Assembly (NCBI RefSeq): GCF_035317345.1
Contig: NZ_JAYKTU010000005.1
Strand: one strand, 5' to 3'
Length of the DNA stretch: 64,000 nucleotides
Source of the DNA: Cellvibrio fontiphilus
GTDB lineage: Bacteria > Pseudomonadota > Gammaproteobacteria > Pseudomonadales > Cellvibrionaceae
Positions 18,094-27,327 of the stretch are shown here, in pieces (the stretch's first letter is position 1; each line of letters begins with the position of its first letter). A model generated the notes under the pieces. It was not told the DNA's origin. It saw only the letters and a list, made by a program, of their open reading frames with translations, and ran no database searches. A program made the translations under genes and the position numbers.

Positions 18094-18290
18094 ATGAAGT
18101 GGCTCACGGCTCTTGCAGTTGGAGTGATTTAAAAAAGGCCGTCATTCTAACAGCTTATCCAGAGCCTTGCAGTGCAAAGCGCTTTGGCCTTGAAAGTTAT
18201 TCGGGGTTGCTTTTGCTTGCCGTTGGCCGGTTTAAGCCTGTTACAATGCCGACCTATTCTATTTTGTGGCCATTTTCAGGGGTTGATCTG

Positions 18291-19694
18291 GTGCGCCTAC
18301 CATTAGCAGTCAGTCTTCTTTTATTAGTGCAATGTTTCGGCTTTGCTGCCCATCTTCATGCGGCTCAACAGGTTGATATTTACCGCTCTCAGGCACTGGT
18401 GAAATCGCAGTCCGAATCTGAACGAAATGCTGCAGCACGTGCGACTTTTGGTGAGTTGATCGTGCGTGTTTCGGGGCAGCGCAATGCATTGGATAACCCT
18501 GTTATTCGTGCCGCGGTGCCAAATGCACAAAACTATCTGTTTGGTTTTAGCTACAAATCATCAAATGAAAAGCTTATCGAGGGTGCTCGCAGTTTTACTG
18601 CACTGGCCTTGCAGTTGGATTACGAACCCCAAGCTATTAGCAAACTGTTAAAAGAGGCTCAGTTGCCCATTTGGCCAGCCCAGCGCCCCAAATTGTTGGT
18701 CTGGTTGGTATCCAAGGATCAGCGTGGTTTGAGTTTGGCGCCTGAAGTAATTGATATGCACGCGCTCAACGGTGCGGCAAGTTATCGTGGTTTGCCATTG
18801 GTATTTCCCAAGCTTGATCAAACGGAAGAAATGCTACTTTCCGCCGGTGATCTGTGGGATTTGAATCTGGAAAAAATAAAGGCAGCGTCTATTCGTTACA
18901 AGGCTGATGCGATCTTGATCGGCCGCTACACGCCTTCCAGCATGGGGCCTATACCTCCTGCGGTGGTTCTTGACTCACTGGCGACTGAGATTGCTGTTCC
19001 TGATATTGATGCACCGGGCGTGCCGCAAGAAAATACAAGCGCGGCGACTGAACTGCCGGTTGAACCGAGTCAGGGCCCTTGGTTAGCAGAGTGGTTGTTG
19101 ATTCATGGTGATAATCAAACAACCCAGAAAGACGAAACACCCGAAGTGAAGGGCCTGTTCAGTAATGCTATTGAACAGGCGGCAGATTATTTTGCTGAGC
19201 AATACGCCATTATGCCTAGCAGTCAGGGAGCGCAGCCTATTGTGTTGCGGATTGGCAATATCAAGAGTTTTGCTGGCTTCAAACAGGTTCAGGCCTACCT
19301 TGAAGGGCTTGCTATGGTGCAGCGAATGGAAGTTGTTTCAGTAACGGCGGAGGCTGTTGTTGTGCGCTTGACCACAGAAGCTGATGTTCGATTATTGATA
19401 AATACCTTGGCACTGGGGCGTCGGTTGAGTTTGGTGTCGGAGAATGTCACTTCGCTTGTACAGCAAGTGTCAGCCGGGAGCGAAGCGTCATTAATTGAGG
19501 GCGAAGCACCGTTGCCAGAGGGGATAGATGCCGAGGCCATGGCAGACCTCGAGCGTGCACTTGCTAGCGAGCAGATGGCTAACGGAGGTGCAACTGATGT
19601 AGCTGCGGGTGGCCAGTCTAATGACTCCGGTGTAATGGCGGTAATCCCTGCCGGTAGCCTTCAGGATCCTCTGGTTTATGTTTGGCAGAAGTAA
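18291..19694 (+). CDS. DUF2066 domain exported protein
   Basis: 467 residues from a GTG at 18291 that has AGGGG eight bases upstream and opens a good signal peptide (cut after HLHAA); an ATG at 18246 is also possible. The region after the signal (QVDIYRSQALVKSQSESERNAA, LIVRVSGQRNALDNP) is the DUF2066 block. The middle is variable and acidic, and residues from about 310 on look like a second domain with the SFAGFKQVQAYLEGL type repeat. Function unknown. It is conserved between purM and hda in pseudomonads, as here. The hda start follows its stop by two bases. Confidence 0.85.
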   Translation: MRLPLAVSLLLLVQCFGFAAHLHAAQQVDIYRSQALVKSQSESERNAAARATFGELIVRVSGQRNALDNPVIRAAVPNAQNYLFGFSYKSSNEKLIEGARSFTALALQLDYEPQAISKLLKEAQLPIWPAQRPKLLVWLVSKDQRGLSLAPEVIDMHALNGAASYRGLPLVFPKLDQTEEMLLSAGDLWDLNLEKIKAASIRYKADAILIGRYTPSSMGPIPPAVVLDSLATEIAVPDIDAPGVPQENTSAATELPVEPSQGPWLAEWLLIHGDNQTTQKDETPEVKGLFSNAIEQAADYFAEQYAIMPSSQGAQPIVLRIGNIKSFAGFKQVQAYLEGLAMVQRMEVVSVTAEAVVVRLTTEADVRLLINTLALGRRLSLVSENVTSLVQQVSAGSEASLIEGEAPLPEGIDAEAMADLERALASEQMANGGATDVAAGGQSNDSGVMAVIPAGSLQDPLVYVWQK

Positions 19695-19696
19695 TC

Positions 19697-20410
19697 ATGG
19701 TTAGCTTGCCCCAGCAATTATCCCTTGGCGTCAACCTTAATGATGACGCCACATTTGAAAACTTCTATGCCCCCGCTGGTACCCACAACGCCATGGTGTT
19801 ACAGAGCTTGCGTCAGCAGCTCAATGGTACGGGTGAATTCTTTGTCTACCTATGGGGAGCGCCCGGTTGTGGTTTAACACATCTGCTGCAGGCCGCTTGT
19901 CATGAGGCGCAGCGCTTGGGTTTTTCGGTTCAGTATTTACCTTTGCGAGATTTAGCTGGTTATGCACCCGATGAGCTTTTTGTCGGTTTGGATGCAGTGG
20001 ATTTGGTTTGCCTGGATTGCCTTCCCGCGATAGCCGGGCGGTCTGATTGGGAGTTGGCCATTTTTAACCTCTACAATCGTCTGCGCGATGCTGGCAAGCG
20101 GTTATTGGTGGCTGCTGAACAAAGCCCGCGCGAACTGGCCCTTGGTCTTGAGGACTTGAGTTCGCGGCTGCAGTGGGGGTTGACCTATCAAGTTCAAAGT
20201 TTGAATGATGAAGACAAGCAGCAAGCCCTGCAGTTGCGCGCCCGTGCTCGTGGGCTGGAACTTGGGGATGAGGTTGCACAGTACATCATTCAGCGTTTGC
20301 CGCGCGACACAAATGAATTGTTCTGGCAATTGCAACGCCTTGATCACGCCTCTTTGGCTGAGCAACGTAAACTTACTATTCCTTTTGTAAAGAAAATATT
20401 AGCGATTTGA
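19697..20410 (+). CDS. hda: DnaA regulatory inactivator Hda
   Basis: 237 residues from the ATG at 19697. A DnaA-like AAA+ protein that, with the beta clamp, makes DnaA hydrolyse its ATP and so prevents re-initiation. The N-terminus QQLSLGV is a clamp-binding motif. The Walker A (GAPGCGLTH) lacks the lysine, as is common in Hda, and Walker B reads LVCLDCL. The C-terminal LPRDTNELFWQLQRLDHASL is the family's final helix region. Tightly coupled to the DUF2066 gene. Confidence 0.93.
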   Translation: MVSLPQQLSLGVNLNDDATFENFYAPAGTHNAMVLQSLRQQLNGTGEFFVYLWGAPGCGLTHLLQAACHEAQRLGFSVQYLPLRDLAGYAPDELFVGLDAVDLVCLDCLPAIAGRSDWELAIFNLYNRLRDAGKRLLVAAEQSPRELALGLEDLSSRLQWGLTYQVQSLNDEDKQQALQLRARARGLELGDEVAQYIIQRLPRDTNELFWQLQRLDHASLAEQRKLTIPFVKKILAI

Positions 20411-20598
20411 TCTCCTTCCACTTCATCTCCAGACTCCGTTTGCACTGAATCACCACTTTGGGTTTTTAGCGCAAAGCGGGACGTAATGTTGTCGCTGTCT
20501 TGATAGTTTTGCCCCTGTTTTATTCACCGATAAACAAAAAAGATAACGGCAGTGGCGACAACGGCAAGCCCTCCTTGCCCGATAACGGAGAAAAATAA

Positions 20599-22416
20599 AT
20601 GACTTTAATGACATCGACCCCAGTAATACCTGCACTCATGCTGCTCGGCTTATTTGTTTTGTTACCTGGCTGCACGGGTGGCGGTGGCGATCAAAGCAAA
20701 TCGGCAAGCTCGGCAAAAACAGCTTCCTCCGCGCTTGCTGCGAGCAGCAGTACTGCCAGTGCGACAGCACAGCTGATCAAACTCAACCAATTAGGTTTTT
20801 TGCCCGGTTCAGCTAAATGGGCGCTGATACCTGATGTGGTTGCCACAGGTTTTGCATTAGTCGATGCGGTCAGTGGTGCTGTGGTTCTTAATGGCGATTT
20901 AACTGAGGCCGCGACTTGGGTGGCAGCCGGAGAAAAGGTAAAACTGGCAGACTTTTCCAGCGTTAAAACCCCCGGTACTTATAAGCTGCGGGTGGAAGGC
21001 TTAGTTGATTCAGCGGCGTTTAGTATCTCGGAAGATGTATATGAGGCGCTAACAGCGGCGAGTATTAAAGCCTTTTATTTCAATCGCAATAGCGCTGAAT
21101 TATTGCCCCAGTATGCAGGTGTTTATGCGCGCCCGCTGGGGCACCCCGATACGCAAGTGTTGATCCATGCCTCTGCTGCCACAGCAGGGCGACCAGAGGG
21201 CACGGTTGTTAGCAGCCCCAAGGGTTGGTACGACGCAGGTGACTACAACAAATATATTGTTAACTCTGGTATATCGACTTATTCACTGCTGGCAGCTTAC
21301 GAACATTTTCCCGATTTATTTGCCGCACAACGCCTGAATATTCCTGAAAGTGGTGACAATATTCCCGATCTGTTAAATGAAGCCCTGTGGAATCTGGAGT
21401 GGATGCTAAGCATGCAGGATCCAGCGGATGGAGGCGTTTATCACAAGCTCACCAATAAAAATTTTGATGGTAGGCTAATGCCGCACCAAGCCACCAGTGA
21501 ACGTTATCTGGTGCAAAAAACTACGGCGGCAGCACTGGATTTTGCGGCAGTAATGGCTACCGCTAGCCGGATATTTGCAGCTTATGAGAGCGAACTGCCG
21601 GGCCTGTCTACGCGTATGCTGGCAGCTGCTGAATCAGCTTGGCAGTGGGCACAGGCCAACCCTGCGGTTGTTTACCAGCAACCTGCGGATATCAAAACGG
21701 GTGAATATGGCGACCGCTATCTGGACGATGAGTTTTTTTGGGCGGCAGCTGAACTTTACATAACCACCCGCAAGGATAACTACTACCCAGCGTCTAATGC
21801 GGCTAATACCAGTGCGACAGTTCCTTCTTGGGGCGATGTGCGCAGTCTGGGTTGGATCTCACTGGCGCAACACCGCGCCAGCCTCAGTGCTGTAGCAGAT
21901 CAGGCATTAATCCTGGGGCGCATTCAAGGGATAGCTAATCAATTACGCTCGGTATGGGCGGGTTCCGCTTATCGCGTCACTATGCAGGCAAACGATTTTA
22001 TCTGGGGCAGTAATTCAGTTGCACTGGGGCAGGCGATGATGCTGGTGCAAGCCTATAAATTAAATCCAGGGGAGCGCGATTATTTGGATGCGGCGCAGTC
22101 GGCGCTTGATTATGTATTGGGTCGTAATGCGGTGGATACATCCTTTGTGACGGGTTTTGGCCACAAGTCTACCCTGCATCCGCATCATCGTCCCTCGGAC
22201 GCCGATGGCATAGATGCGCCTATTCCCGGGTTTATCGCCGGTGGCCCCCAGCCACAACAACAGGATAAGAATGATTGTCCGGTGCCTTATCCATCGACCA
22301 TGCCAGCCAAGTCCTATCTAGACCACTATTGCAGTTACGCAAGTAACGAAATTGCTATTAACTGGAACGCACCCTTGGTGTATGTAGTGACAGCACTACA
22401 AGCGCTGACCGAATAA
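20599..22416 (+). CDS. Family 9 glycoside hydrolase (cellulase type), lipoprotein
   Basis: 605 residues. A lipoprotein signal (LLPGC near residue 25) and a serine/alanine-rich linker (about 32-60) tether it to a membrane, probably the outer one. An Ig-like CelD_N domain (about 60-150) precedes the GH9 (alpha/alpha)6 barrel. Catalytic residues are visible: Asp212 and Asp215 in WYDAGDYNKY, and Glu584 in SNEIAINWN; the YVLGRNAVDTSFVTGFG and HPHHRPS substrate motifs are intact. GH9 enzymes cleave beta-1,4-glucans; the N-terminal Ig domain is frequent in endoglucanases and in cello-oligosaccharide exo-enzymes. GGAG precedes the ATG. It stands alone and abuts a convergent gene. Confidence 0.93.
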   Translation: MTLMTSTPVIPALMLLGLFVLLPGCTGGGGDQSKSASSAKTASSALAASSSTASATAQLIKLNQLGFLPGSAKWALIPDVVATGFALVDAVSGAVVLNGDLTEAATWVAAGEKVKLADFSSVKTPGTYKLRVEGLVDSAAFSISEDVYEALTAASIKAFYFNRNSAELLPQYAGVYARPLGHPDTQVLIHASAATAGRPEGTVVSSPKGWYDAGDYNKYIVNSGISTYSLLAAYEHFPDLFAAQRLNIPESGDNIPDLLNEALWNLEWMLSMQDPADGGVYHKLTNKNFDGRLMPHQATSERYLVQKTTAAALDFAAVMATASRIFAAYESELPGLSTRMLAAAESAWQWAQANPAVVYQQPADIKTGEYGDRYLDDEFFWAAAELYITTRKDNYYPASNAANTSATVPSWGDVRSLGWISLAQHRASLSAVADQALILGRIQGIANQLRSVWAGSAYRVTMQANDFIWGSNSVALGQAMMLVQAYKLNPGERDYLDAAQSALDYVLGRNAVDTSFVTGFGHKSTLHPHHRPSDADGIDAPIPGFIAGGPQPQQQDKNDCPVPYPSTMPAKSYLDHYCSYASNEIAINWNAPLVYVVTALQALTE

Positions 22417-23274
22417 CTAGCAGTTGAATTGAATCTCTTTAGGCAGCTCCACTACTACAGTTTGCTGACTAAAGGGGCAAATAAATTCCAATCGATAAGC
22501 CAGTAATTGTAAACCTGCGCTGGCCTTGGCACCGTAAACGCGGTCACCCACAATCGGGTGGCCGAGGTTGGCAAGGTGCCGGCGTATCTGGTGTTTGCGT
22601 CCCGTGTCGATGTTGATATCAACCAGAGTTTTATTATTTTCTGCGCGAATTTTTTTGACATGGGTTATCGCTGTTTTGCCATCCAGCATTTCATCGATGG
22701 TTAAGCCTTGTGTGGGCATGAGCCATTCTCCCGCCACCCAGGCTTGATAGGATTTACGCATATCGCGTGCCTGAAACAGCGTGGATAATTTCGCTGCGGC
22801 TTGGCTGTCGTGTGCGAGGATAATGAGCCCGCTTGCATCGCCATCCAAGCGATGCACCAGAAAACACTCGCGTTTTTCCCGTCCTTGGTTAAATTGCCCA
22901 TTCACTTCCACCCACCGTAAAATGCTACAGTGATCGCCCCATTGTGATCCCTGAGAAAGCATACCCGGTGGTTTGAACCAAATACTGTAGTTGCCTGCAT
23001 CGTAAATTAAACGAGCGATTTCCGGTTTGCGTGCCAGTACTTGTTCATCGTAAAAAAATTGAATGCGAGACCCCTTGTATAAAACCTTGGTCGCGCGGCG
23101 CAAGCGCAGGGTTTTGCCTTTGAGTGTCCACCAGACAGCACCTTTATTCATTGCATCCTTAATTCGCTGTTTGGAAAGTCCGGTACCTTCGGTTAATAAA
23201 TCCAGCGCTGTTTGCTCAGCCTGGGTAACAATTAATTCAAATTTTTGCGGTGCTTCAAAAGAGGTATCGGGCAT
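22417..23274 (-). CDS. RluA-family RNA pseudouridine synthase
   Basis: 285 residues. An S4-like RNA-binding domain (about 24-75: GLSKQRIKDAMNKGAV) is followed by the catalytic fold. The RluA signature is HRLDGDASGL, with catalytic Asp144; the Arg normally after this Asp is Gly here. GRKHQIRRHLANLGHPIVGDRVYG near the C-terminus is the conserved substrate loop. It makes pseudouridine in rRNA or tRNA; the exact site is not predictable. Its stop abuts that of the convergent GH9 gene. Confidence 0.9.
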   Translation of the reverse strand: MPDTSFEAPQKFELIVTQAEQTALDLLTEGTGLSKQRIKDAMNKGAVWWTLKGKTLRLRRATKVLYKGSRIQFFYDEQVLARKPEIARLIYDAGNYSIWFKPPGMLSQGSQWGDHCSILRWVEVNGQFNQGREKRECFLVHRLDGDASGLIILAHDSQAAAKLSTLFQARDMRKSYQAWVAGEWLMPTQGLTIDEMLDGKTAITHVKKIRAENNKTLVDINIDTGRKHQIRRHLANLGHPIVGDRVYGAKASAGLQLLAYRLEFICPFSQQTVVVELPKEIQFNC

Positions 23275-23324
23275 GGGTTAACTTTTTAATAAATGAAAAT
23301 TCGATGATTAAGTGAGAATCAACA

Positions 23325-23858
23325 GTGGCAGAAAAGGCAACTATTTATAAAGCGACAATCACCCTGGCAGATATGGATCGCGGTGTTTACGGCGATTATA
23401 ACCTCACGGTCGCCCTACACCCTTCAGAGACTCTGGAGCGCATGATGGTGCGTATTCTAGCTTTTTGTTATTGCGCTGCGGAAAATTTAACCTTTACCAA
23501 AGGCTTGTCATCCGTGGATGAACCGGATCTCTGGTTAAAACATGACAACGGCACCATTTTGCAATGGATCGAAGTAGGGCAACCAGCACCGGATCGGCTC
23601 AAAAAAGCCTGCAGCCAAGCACAATCTGTGCAGGTGTTCAGTTATGGTCGCGGCATGGATATCTGGTGGAAAAGCAATGCTGCTGCAATTCGCGCTTTGG
23701 CTAAAGTAAGCATTCATTATTTTGCAGCGGATGATTTACAACAGCTATGTGCTCTTGCTGATAAAACCATGAAACTTAGCGTCACTATTACCGAAGGCAT
23801 CGCGTATGTATCTACGGCGAGCGAAAACATCACTGTCAGTGTGCGTGAGATGGAGTAA
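23325..23858 (+). CDS. YaeQ family protein
   Basis: 177 residues, GTG start at 23325. Matches YaeQ: ATIYKATITLADMDRGVYGD at the start, HPSETLERMMVRILAF, LWLKHDNGTILQWIEVGQP and VFSYGRGMDIWW. The YaeQ fold resembles PD-(D/E)xK nucleases (the E-x-Q-P type block is the conserved acidic region), but the cellular role is unclear. It is followed at six bases by the thioredoxin gene, so the two likely share a transcript. Confidence 0.92.
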   Translation: MAEKATIYKATITLADMDRGVYGDYNLTVALHPSETLERMMVRILAFCYCAAENLTFTKGLSSVDEPDLWLKHDNGTILQWIEVGQPAPDRLKKACSQAQSVQVFSYGRGMDIWWKSNAAAIRALAKVSIHYFAADDLQQLCALADKTMKLSVTITEGIAYVSTASENITVSVREME

Positions 23859-23864
23859 AGAACA

Positions 23865-24743
23865 ATGACTAACGCGGCTTTATCTGATTCTTTGTTAACC
23901 CAGGTCGACATTAGCCTGGAAAATGCCCAGCAGTATCTGATTGATGAATCCTTCACGCGCCCGGTGGTGATTGATTTTTGGGCCGAGTGGTGTGGCCCTT
24001 GTAAAAATTTAATGCCAATACTTGAAAAGCTGGCCACTGAATACGCCGGTGCTTTTTTGCTCGCCAAAGTAAATGCCGATGATCAACAAATGATTAGTTC
24101 GCAATTTGGAGTCCGCAGCCTGCCGACAGTGATGGTGATGAAAGATGGCCAGCCAATCGATGGCTTTGCTGGCGCCTTACCGGAAGTGCAAGTGCGCGAA
24201 TTATTGAGTAAACATTTGCCAAAACCTTGGGAAACAACGCTGCAGCAGGCGCGAGAACTCATCAGCCAATCACAATACCTGGAAGCGCTACCCTTGTTGC
24301 GGCAGGCGTATGAGCAATCTAACCAGCTTGCTGCAGTAGCCTTGCTCATCGCTCAATGTCATTTGGAATCAAATCGCATTGATAATGCCGAGGTGGTTTT
24401 AGCCGGCATTAAAATGGTGGATCAGGATCAGTTTTACCAGCAGCTCATGGCGCAGTTGTCACTGAAAAAACAAGCAGCAAAAACACCGGAGTTAGCGGCC
24501 TTGGAGGAGGCTTATGCTCGCGCACCGGAAGATATGCAACTGCGTTTGCAATTGGCGCTGCAGTACCACCAAGAGGCAGAACATCGGCTGGCGCTGGAGC
24601 ATTTGTTGGAAATTTTGCGTAAGGATCGCAACTTTGCGGAAGGTGAAGCGCGCCAGTCATTTAACGCAATTATCGCCTCATTGGGCAAGGCCGACCCCTT
24701 GGCAATTGAGTTTCAGCGAAAATTATTTACCTTGCTTTACTAG
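23865..24743 (+). CDS. ybbN: YbbN/CnoX-like thioredoxin with TPR tail
   Basis: 292 residues. A thioredoxin domain (about 15-120) with intact WCGPC (Cys43, Cys46) and the cis-proline in RSLPTVMV is followed by a helical TPR-like part (about 130-290). This is the YbbN/CnoX layout, a holdase and redox helper that hands clients to GroEL and DnaK. The E. coli protein has SQHC in place of CGPC and is redox-inactive, whereas this one should be able to reduce disulfides. The gene overlaps no other and follows yaeQ closely. Confidence 0.9.
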   Translation: MTNAALSDSLLTQVDISLENAQQYLIDESFTRPVVIDFWAEWCGPCKNLMPILEKLATEYAGAFLLAKVNADDQQMISSQFGVRSLPTVMVMKDGQPIDGFAGALPEVQVRELLSKHLPKPWETTLQQARELISQSQYLEALPLLRQAYEQSNQLAAVALLIAQCHLESNRIDNAEVVLAGIKMVDQDQFYQQLMAQLSLKKQAAKTPELAALEEAYARAPEDMQLRLQLALQYHQEAEHRLALEHLLEILRKDRNFAEGEARQSFNAIIASLGKADPLAIEFQRKLFTLLY

Positions 24744-24879
24744 GCTTTACTGCCGCTCAAATGGTTGCATTGAGAAAAAATGGGTACACTGGGGTGAGTG
24801 TAAATTTACTGTAAATACTTGCCCCGGCGGCTTAAACCTTGGTAGCAGCTGCGCTACTGCTAGAGGATTTTGATAGACA

Positions 24880-25836
24880 ATGATTAAACGCTATTCCCTG
24901 ATTGCAGCGTTGGTTCTGGCCTTATTGGCTGTGACCGGATGCGGCAAGGGTAACGAGGAAGCGGCAGACTTACCCCACTTTTGCACACAGGATGGCTCCC
25001 GCCTGCTGATAAAGCAGGGTAAGGTGCGTATGGAAATTATGCCCAAAGTGGGCGGCCGTATTTCCTCCCTCAAATATGCTGGTCACGAGATATTGGTTCC
25101 TATTGTGGATCTGGACAAGGTCACCGATTGGGGAACCGTACTTTGGTCCAGTCCCCAATCTGACTGGGGTTGGCCCCCCATCGATGTTCTGGATAACAAA
25201 CCTTATCGCCTGACCACTGAAGATGATCGTGTGGTATTGATGAGTGAAATCGATCCGCGCACCGGTTATCAATTCACTAAAACTTACCGTCCCGATGGTG
25301 ATGACCGAATCTTCATTGAGTATCGCATTACCAATCACAGCAATGAGTCTAAGAGTCTTGCTCCGCTGGAGGTAACCCGTTTGCCATCATCTGGCAGTTT
25401 GTTTTTCCCCAGCGGGGATAGTGAAATTTCCAGTGGTCTTTTTTACCCTCTGGATGTGCAAGCAGTCGATGAACTTACCTGGTTCGATTACGACCGCAAA
25501 AAAATTCGCACCGACCATCACAAGATGATGCAAGACGGAAAAGAGGGTTGGATGGCTTATGTGGACCGAGGCTATTTATTAGTTAAAGAGTTTAGCGACA
25601 GCCCCGCAGGCACCACAGCCAAGGGCGAAAGTGAAATCGAAATTTTTGCCCACGTCGAGCATATATTTATCGAAATGAAGCAGCAGGCATCCACCCAAAC
25701 TCTTGAGCCGGGTGAGCACCTGGACTGGGTTGTTGTTTGGCATGTGAAAAAATTGCCCGAGGATTTAGCTGAGAATCCAACACCTCAGGCACTGGCTGCT
25801 TACGTGCGTAGTTTGTTGGGAGCTGCTGCGCACTAG
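24880..25836 (+). CDS. DUF4380-like lipoprotein
   Basis: 318 residues with a lipoprotein signal (LLAVTGC near residue 21). The rest looks beta-rich: LLIKQGKVRMEIMPKVGGRI, TVLWSSPQSDWGWPP, EIDPRTGYQFTKTYRP, EYRITNHSNESKSLAPLEVTR. This pattern fits DUF4380 proteins, which have a fold related to galactose mutarotases and sugar-binding beta-sandwiches. The substrate is unknown, though a carbohydrate is plausible given the nearby GH9 gene. It is a single gene, convergent with the GTPase gene. Confidence 0.75.
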   Translation: MIKRYSLIAALVLALLAVTGCGKGNEEAADLPHFCTQDGSRLLIKQGKVRMEIMPKVGGRISSLKYAGHEILVPIVDLDKVTDWGTVLWSSPQSDWGWPPIDVLDNKPYRLTTEDDRVVLMSEIDPRTGYQFTKTYRPDGDDRIFIEYRITNHSNESKSLAPLEVTRLPSSGSLFFPSGDSEISSGLFYPLDVQAVDELTWFDYDRKKIRTDHHKMMQDGKEGWMAYVDRGYLLVKEFSDSPAGTTAKGESEIEIFAHVEHIFIEMKQQASTQTLEPGEHLDWVVVWHVKKLPEDLAENPTPQALAAYVRSLLGAAAH

Positions 25837-25875
25837 TAGTTCAAGCAGATTGCTGTATAAACTACAGCAACAGCT

Positions 25876-26814
25876 TCAACGGCGATTTTTACGGGTTTTC
25901 AATCGGCGGATTCGATCTGCTTCTTCTTTTTCAATTTTTTTGCGCTCGTCGTCCTCTTTTGCGCGCAGTACTTCTTCTTGTGTCATCGCTGGTGTTTCCC
26001 AGCTGATTGGGCCGAGTAGCCCTGCACGTAATTCAGTAATCAAAATCGCAGCAACTTTTTGGATCTCTACACCGCCACCTTTACGGGTGCAGCCGCGTTT
26101 GATACCGATTGTGTCCAGCAACTCCAAATCAGTTTCTGGTAATTCATCCAAACCGTAACGTTTTTTCAAGGCGTCAGGGTAGGCCTTGAGTAAATACTCA
26201 GCGGCATAAAGGGCGATATCGGCGTAGTCAAATACGGTGTCTTTGATTGCACCGGTGATCGCCAGGCGGTATCCACAGGATGGTGGCGATAATTTTGGCC
26301 ACAAAAACCCGGGGGTGTCGGTTAGCAAAATACCTTGCTCCAATTTGATTTTCTGCTGCGCTTTGGTAACACCCGCTTCATTACCGGTTTTGGCAATCAC
26401 TCGCCCTGCGAGGGTATTGATAATCGTGGATTTACCCACGTTAGGAATACCCATAATCATCACTCGCGCAGGGCGGACTTCACGCTGACGCTCGCTCACC
26501 AGCGAGGTACACAAATTGAGCAGGTTGCGAATTTGGTCGGCCCGCTGTTGGCTGACTGGCAGGGCTTTTACGCCCTTTTCCTGCTCCATTTTTTCTACCC
26601 AGAGGGCGGTGATTGCCGGGTCAGCCAGATCAGCCTTGTTAAGCAGTTTAATCAGTGGCGTATCGCCACGCAGGCTGGGCACCAATGGGTTCTCACTGGA
26701 AAAGGGGATGCGTGCATCGATAACTTCTATTACCACATCTACATGGGGCATTACTTCCGCAATTTCCTTGCGGGCCTTGTGCATATGGCCGGGGAACCAA
26801 TTAATTGTTGACAT
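25876..26814 (-). CDS. ylqF: Ribosome biogenesis GTPase YlqF/RbgA type
   Basis: 312 residues from the ATG at 26814 (MSTINWFPGHMHKARKEI); the open frame extends upstream without family similarity. It is a circularly permuted GTPase: G4 (LLNKADL) precedes G1 (GIPNVGKST) and G3 (DTPG). Such proteins help mature the large ribosomal subunit, although the role in gammaproteobacteria is less studied. The C-terminal tail is rich in Lys and Arg (RIRRLKTRKNRR). It lies 43 bases after a small conserved gene on the same strand. Confidence 0.92.
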   Translation of the reverse strand: MSTINWFPGHMHKARKEIAEVMPHVDVVIEVIDARIPFSSENPLVPSLRGDTPLIKLLNKADLADPAITALWVEKMEQEKGVKALPVSQQRADQIRNLLNLCTSLVSERQREVRPARVMIMGIPNVGKSTIINTLAGRVIAKTGNEAGVTKAQQKIKLEQGILLTDTPGFLWPKLSPPSCGYRLAITGAIKDTVFDYADIALYAAEYLLKAYPDALKKRYGLDELPETDLELLDTIGIKRGCTRKGGGVEIQKVAAILITELRAGLLGPISWETPAMTQEEVLRAKEDDERKKIEKEEADRIRRLKTRKNRR

Positions 26815-26857
26815 GAATAACTCTGTGCTGGGGCGGATTGAGCTGATGTTGGGATGA

Positions 26858-27178
26858 TCAAGCAAAACGGTCGAGCGCTTCGTCGCCGTTAAAGTGATGC
26901 AGTAACAAGCAATCGTCTTCGGTTTCGCCTTCGCAAATAACGATGGAAACGGGGGCGATTTTAGGTGCATAGCTGGCGTCAAGGTAAAGCGCTTGCTGCA
27001 ATTCTTGCCAGAGTTGGGCTGGAAACTCGGTAAAAAAATTGAAGCTTAAAAACAATTTTCCCTTTTCTTCAATAGCATCCACCTCTGGTGAACGAATGGC
27101 ACGTACACGCTGTAAAAACTCGGTGCGATTAAAGTCGCGCGCGTGTTTGGGGGAAATTTGGATACTGATGCAGTGCAT
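26858..27178 (-). CDS. Conserved hypothetical protein upstream of ylqF
   Basis: 106 residues, no signal or membrane segments. MHCISIQISPKHARDFNRTEF at the start, then an acidic beta-alpha pattern and LLLHHFNGDEALDRF at the end. I cannot assign a function. It looks real because of normal codon use, its position upstream of ylqF on the same strand and its divergence from the MFS gene. Confidence 0.75.
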   Translation of the reverse strand: MHCISIQISPKHARDFNRTEFLQRVRAIRSPEVDAIEEKGKLFLSFNFFTEFPAQLWQELQQALYLDASYAPKIAPVSIVICEGETEDDCLLLHHFNGDEALDRFA

Positions 27179-27327
27179 GTTCTGTCCTCAGTGACGAGTG
27201 CCCTTGGGCGATTGACGCGATTATACAGAAAGCGCCGATGTCAGGTTTTAAATCACTCGCTCAGACTAGGGGGTGGTAACCGGTTTCAGCTATCATTGGC
27301 TTCCTTGTTTAATCTTGGGTAATACCT

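Noticed and set aside
26335..26811. 158-residue open frame on the plus strand
   Set aside because: Antisense to the ylqF GTPase, whose G motifs are complete.
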